This document shows positions 5,036 through 6,724 of a stretch of 6,724 nt of DNA, piece after piece. This stretch comes from Candidatus Parvarchaeota archaeon (GTDB lineage Archaea; Nanobdellota; Nanobdellia; Parvarchaeales; Parvarchaeaceae). The position numbers were made by a program, and so were the translations under genes. Every line of letters begins with the position of its first letter. The stretch's first letter is position 1. Location of the stretch: NCBI GenBank assembly GCA_023380435.1, contig JAMCRB010000043.1:3685-10408 (forward strand), written 5' to 3'. The notes under the pieces are model-generated. The model saw nothing but the letters and a program-made list of their open reading frames with translations. It was not told the DNA's origin and made no database searches.

Positions 5036-5929
5036 TTAATGGGCATTCCTCTTCTCTGTATCAAGTCTGTGCTCTCGGCTTTCCCACCATTCCATAAATT
5101 CATCCGTACTTTTGAACCGTGCCACAGAGTTCTTGACCAGCCAGGGATGGCCCAAAAAGCCTTCATCCTCTACGATTAGGTATGTCTCTCGCCCAAGGAC
5201 GAAGCTATTGTAGAATATCTCCATGGATTCGCCTATCGCCGGCTTATTCTTCGGTACCACTGCAAGCAAACCGGCGCAAGATTCGATAGCCTCAAGATCG
5301 CCATCCACAATGGCATTAAAGTCCTTTATACCGCTGTAAGGTTTTCTGACACCAGAATCGATTTCTGCTATATGATTGCGGGGGGAGTCATAGAATGGAT
5401 TATAAAGCTCTATTCCGAGTCTGCACTCCATTTCGATCTCCTTGTCTCTAAGTTCCTTCCTGTCAAGTGTGGAATGTGCAAAGTAAAGTTTAAGCTTTTC
5501 CTTGGCCGCATTTTCTAGGCGAAGCGACACCCTCTTCTTTAACAGATTATACCTTTCAACAGTAGATGGATTGGATACTATATACTCCCTGCTTCTATAC
5601 TCAGGATCGCTGAATTTAGTCCCATCAGGAAATTGAATACGCGTCAAGTCAACTACGCTTTTGTCAGGTAGCTCATTGTAGTAATGTGATGTGCTATTTC
5701 CATTTTGGTAGGTGGCCATAGTTCGAAGAAACTGGCCTCCGAAGAAGTCATTTACAACCAAGGCCGTCACTGCACACTGACCATATGCTGCATTAGAAGG
5801 CCACCAATTCTGCGGGTCGACGCTGGTCTTCGAACCCCAGCTCCTATCGAGCGCACCCATCAAAGCATCAAGCGAAACTTTTTCTGTTCTGTGTACCGTA
5901 TCCGATTTGCCGTTTGATTTGGATTCCAT
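5036..5929 (-). CDS. Fusion of a YunG-like (papain-like fold) domain and a nucleoside 2-deoxyribosyltransferase-like domain
   Basis: A 297-residue soluble protein with two recognisable halves. Residues about 18-140 match the YunG-like family: SWG (30-32), NWWPSNAAYGQCAVTALVV (41-59), DFFGG (61-65), SHYYNELPD (81-89), DLTRIQF (94-100) and RYNLLKKRV (126-134). C52, H82 and D94 form a plausible Cys-His-Asp triad with Q51 beside the Cys. Residues about 146-285 look like the nucleoside 2-deoxyribosyltransferase/TIR-like Rossmannoid fold: LKLYFAHS (146-153), LGIELYNPFYD (171-181), IVDGDLEAIESCAGLLAVV (207-225), GESMEIF (233-239) and HPWLVKNSV (261-269). E237 sits where NDTs keep the nucleophilic Glu and D211 where a substrate-binding Asp is expected. 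Such folds cleave or transfer N-glycosidic bonds of nucleosides or nucleotides. The substrate of either half is unknown. It is promoted from a TATA box about 40 bases upstream and followed by the Cys/His gene. The domain calls come from recalled motifs, not a search. Confidence 0.82.
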   Translation of the reverse strand: MESKSNGKSDTVHRTEKVSLDALMGALDRSWGSKTSVDPQNWWPSNAAYGQCAVTALVVNDFFGGQFLRTMATYQNGNSTSHYYNELPDKSVVDLTRIQFPDGTKFSDPEYRSREYIVSNPSTVERYNLLKKRVSLRLENAAKEKLKLYFAHSTLDRKELRDKEIEMECRLGIELYNPFYDSPRNHIAEIDSGVRKPYSGIKDFNAIVDGDLEAIESCAGLLAVVPKNKPAIGESMEIFYNSFVLGRETYLIVEDEGFLGHPWLVKNSVARFKSTDEFMEWWESREHRLDTEKRNAH

Positions 5930-5964
5930 AAGCTGCTTTTGTTATAAAATATATGAGATAACGT

Positions 5965-5973
5965 AATATAAAT
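5965..5973 (-). promoter_or_regulatory. TATA box of the YunG/NDT fusion unit
   Basis: On the minus strand ATTTATATT is close to the archaeal consensus and centred about 40 bases before the ATG at 5929, predicting a leader of roughly 14 bases, longer than at the other promoters here. No Shine-Dalgarno sequence is seen in that leader. A second A/T-rich stretch (5942-5953) is too close to the ATG to be the box. Confidence 0.55.
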
Positions 5974-6018
5974 GTCTTTAGAGCCTAATTCTGATCAAAT
6001 AACAATTTCACAGAAACT

Positions 6019-6408
6019 CTAGAGATACATTACAGCGAGAAGCAGAATAGCAGTGACCAGGATTGCTGAAAAGAAGGAGTAGAGGAATATCTGCCTGCTT
6101 CTGGACAGGTCAAGTAAGTGGTCTTTTGGATGGCTGACCTTACCGGAAACTCCAAAAGATGGGAATTCATACCGCCCGATTTTTGCATTCTTTACGCAGA
6201 ATTTCAGTTTTCCCTGGTAAAATCCTATAAATCCTGCTAATATTGGCAAAAAGGCGATTGCTTCCCACAGGCTTGACACTTTCAGGAAAACAACCAGTGC
6301 GGTGAAAAGACCGGCAATTACGAAGCTTATGGCGCCGAATGTATACCTTTTATTCGCCTCTTTTTTGTCGATGTTACACTTTCCGGGAAGGTAATACGTT
6401 TTTTCCAT
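6019..6408 (-). CDS. Three-helix membrane protein
   Basis: A 129-residue integral membrane protein with hydrophobic helices at about 23-43, 47-66 and 107-128. It carries C11 (in KCNID) before the first helix and C71 (KFCVKNAKIG) just after the second. The pattern of CNI near the N-terminus, a two-helix hairpin and an FCVxxAxxG segment after it resembles prokaryotic small membrane proteins of unknown function that I recall with a similar layout; I cannot give a family name. The loop of about 40 residues between helices two and three is polar. It starts four bases after the stop of the FMN reductase gene, so the two form one transcript, and the two cysteines make a redox or electron-transfer link possible but unproven. 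Confidence 0.8.
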   Translation of the reverse strand: MEKTYYLPGKCNIDKKEANKRYTFGAISFVIAGLFTALVVFLKVSSLWEAIAFLPILAGFIGFYQGKLKFCVKNAKIGRYEFPSFGVSGKVSHPKDHLLDLSRSRQIFLYSFFSAILVTAILLLAVMYL

Positions 6409-6412
6409 CAGT

Positions 6413-6724
6413 TTACTGCTTGCCTTTCTTTAGTCTTATAGCCCATTCGGCGAGTTTTTGTACCAGGTCTTTGAGTATATCTCTTGTACCCTCATCTGTA
6501 AAGACTCCCTCGCTTATTTTGTCTCCTGCGCCGGCTATAAAGACCTGCGGCCTCTCCAGAGGATGCGCATTTAGAAAAGAGAATATCTGCCTTAGGTGAT
6601 ACTGCGCCACAGCTGTGCCTATTATTGCCCCGCCGCTCGCGCCGACTGTAGCAACGGCTTTATCATCGAATGAGTTGCTCCCATATGGTCTTGAAGCCCA
6701 GTCTATTGCGTTTTTAAGAACGCC
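6413..6724 (-). CDS. NADPH-dependent FMN reductase family protein, C-terminal part (5' end outside window)
   Basis: The C-terminal 103 residues of a flavodoxin-fold NAD(P)H-dependent FMN reductase (typical length about 180), reading in from base 6724. The visible family motifs are GVLKNAIDWASRP at the very start, the region contacting FMN, then FDDKAVATVGASGGAIIGTA and AQYHLRQIFSFLNA, and a C-terminal amphipathic helix RDILKDLVQKLAEWAIRL. The N-terminal FMN phosphate loop lies outside the window. The enzyme would reduce FMN or a quinone-like or azo substrate with NAD(P)H in the cytoplasm. An internal ATG at 6610 is not the start, because the frame stays open with clear family sequence to the window edge. 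It is followed after four bases by the three-helix membrane protein. Confidence 0.93.
   Translation of the reverse strand, partial: GVLKNAIDWASRPYGSNSFDDKAVATVGASGGAIIGTAVAQYHLRQIFSFLNAHPLERPQVFIAGAGDKISEGVFTDEGTRDILKDLVQKLAEWAIRLKKGKQ

Noticed and set aside
4839..5097. Two overlapping plus-strand frames (4839-5039 and 4885-5097)
   Set aside because: Both are antisense to the Cys/His protein and the 3' end of the YunG/NDT gene; neither has a promoter at the right distance or recognisable motifs.
6413..6610. Internal ATG at 6610 as the start of a 65-residue gene
   Set aside because: The same frame is open to the window edge and codes for typical FMN reductase sequence upstream of that ATG.

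Overview
The window looks archaeal. Nearly every transcription unit is preceded, about 24 to 30 bases before its ATG, by an A/T-rich box of the TTTATATA type with no Shine-Dalgarno sequence, which is the arrangement of leaderless or near-leaderless archaeal mRNAs. Other archaeal hints are a very small C2H2 zinc-finger protein, a small Cys/His protein of a kind I recall from archaea, and a membrane-anchored SlyD-type FKBP carrying many N-glycosylation sequons. The exact lineage cannot be fixed from the sequence; a small-genome (DPANN-like) or a thermoplasmatal-type archaeon is a guess. No rRNA, convincing tRNA, CRISPR array, transposase or integrase is visible.

Layout. At the left edge, 1-938 (minus) encodes the N-terminal 312 residues of a UvrD/Rep superfamily 1 helicase. 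It is divergent from a 124-residue winged-helix-like protein (1034-1408, plus), which is followed by a 59-residue C2H2 zinc-finger protein with a Pro/Gln-rich tail (1446-1625, plus). A short intergenic stretch with a T-run and two CCGCGG-centred palindromes separates these from a long series of minus-strand genes. Reading left to right these are two tandem paralogs with a HELIH zinc-metallopeptidase motif (1727-2575 and 2582-3400), a hexapeptide-repeat acyltransferase (3456-3944), a membrane-anchored FKBP prolyl isomerase (4009-4563) overlapping a two-helix membrane protein (4556-4774), a 52-residue Cys/His-rich protein (4828-4986), a YunG-like plus nucleoside-2-deoxyribosyltransferase-like fusion (5036-5929), a three-helix membrane protein (6019-6408), and the C-terminal part of an NADPH-dependent FMN reductase (6413-6724).

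Probable transcription units on the minus strand are: FMN reductase then membrane protein (4-base gap); YunG/NDT fusion then Cys/His protein (49-base gap); two-helix protein then FKBP (8-base overlap); acyltransferase alone; and the HELIH pair (6-base gap). The acyltransferase and the two-helix/FKBP units share an almost identical promoter core at identical distance from their ATGs, so they may be expressed together as cell-surface functions.

The two most interesting loci are the YunG-like/NDT-like fusion, which joins a putative Cys-His-Asp active site to a putative nucleoside- or nucleotide-cleaving domain, and the tandem HELIH paralogs, which I cannot assign to a named family. A link between them, or a role in conflict or defence, is inference only; nothing in the window proves it.
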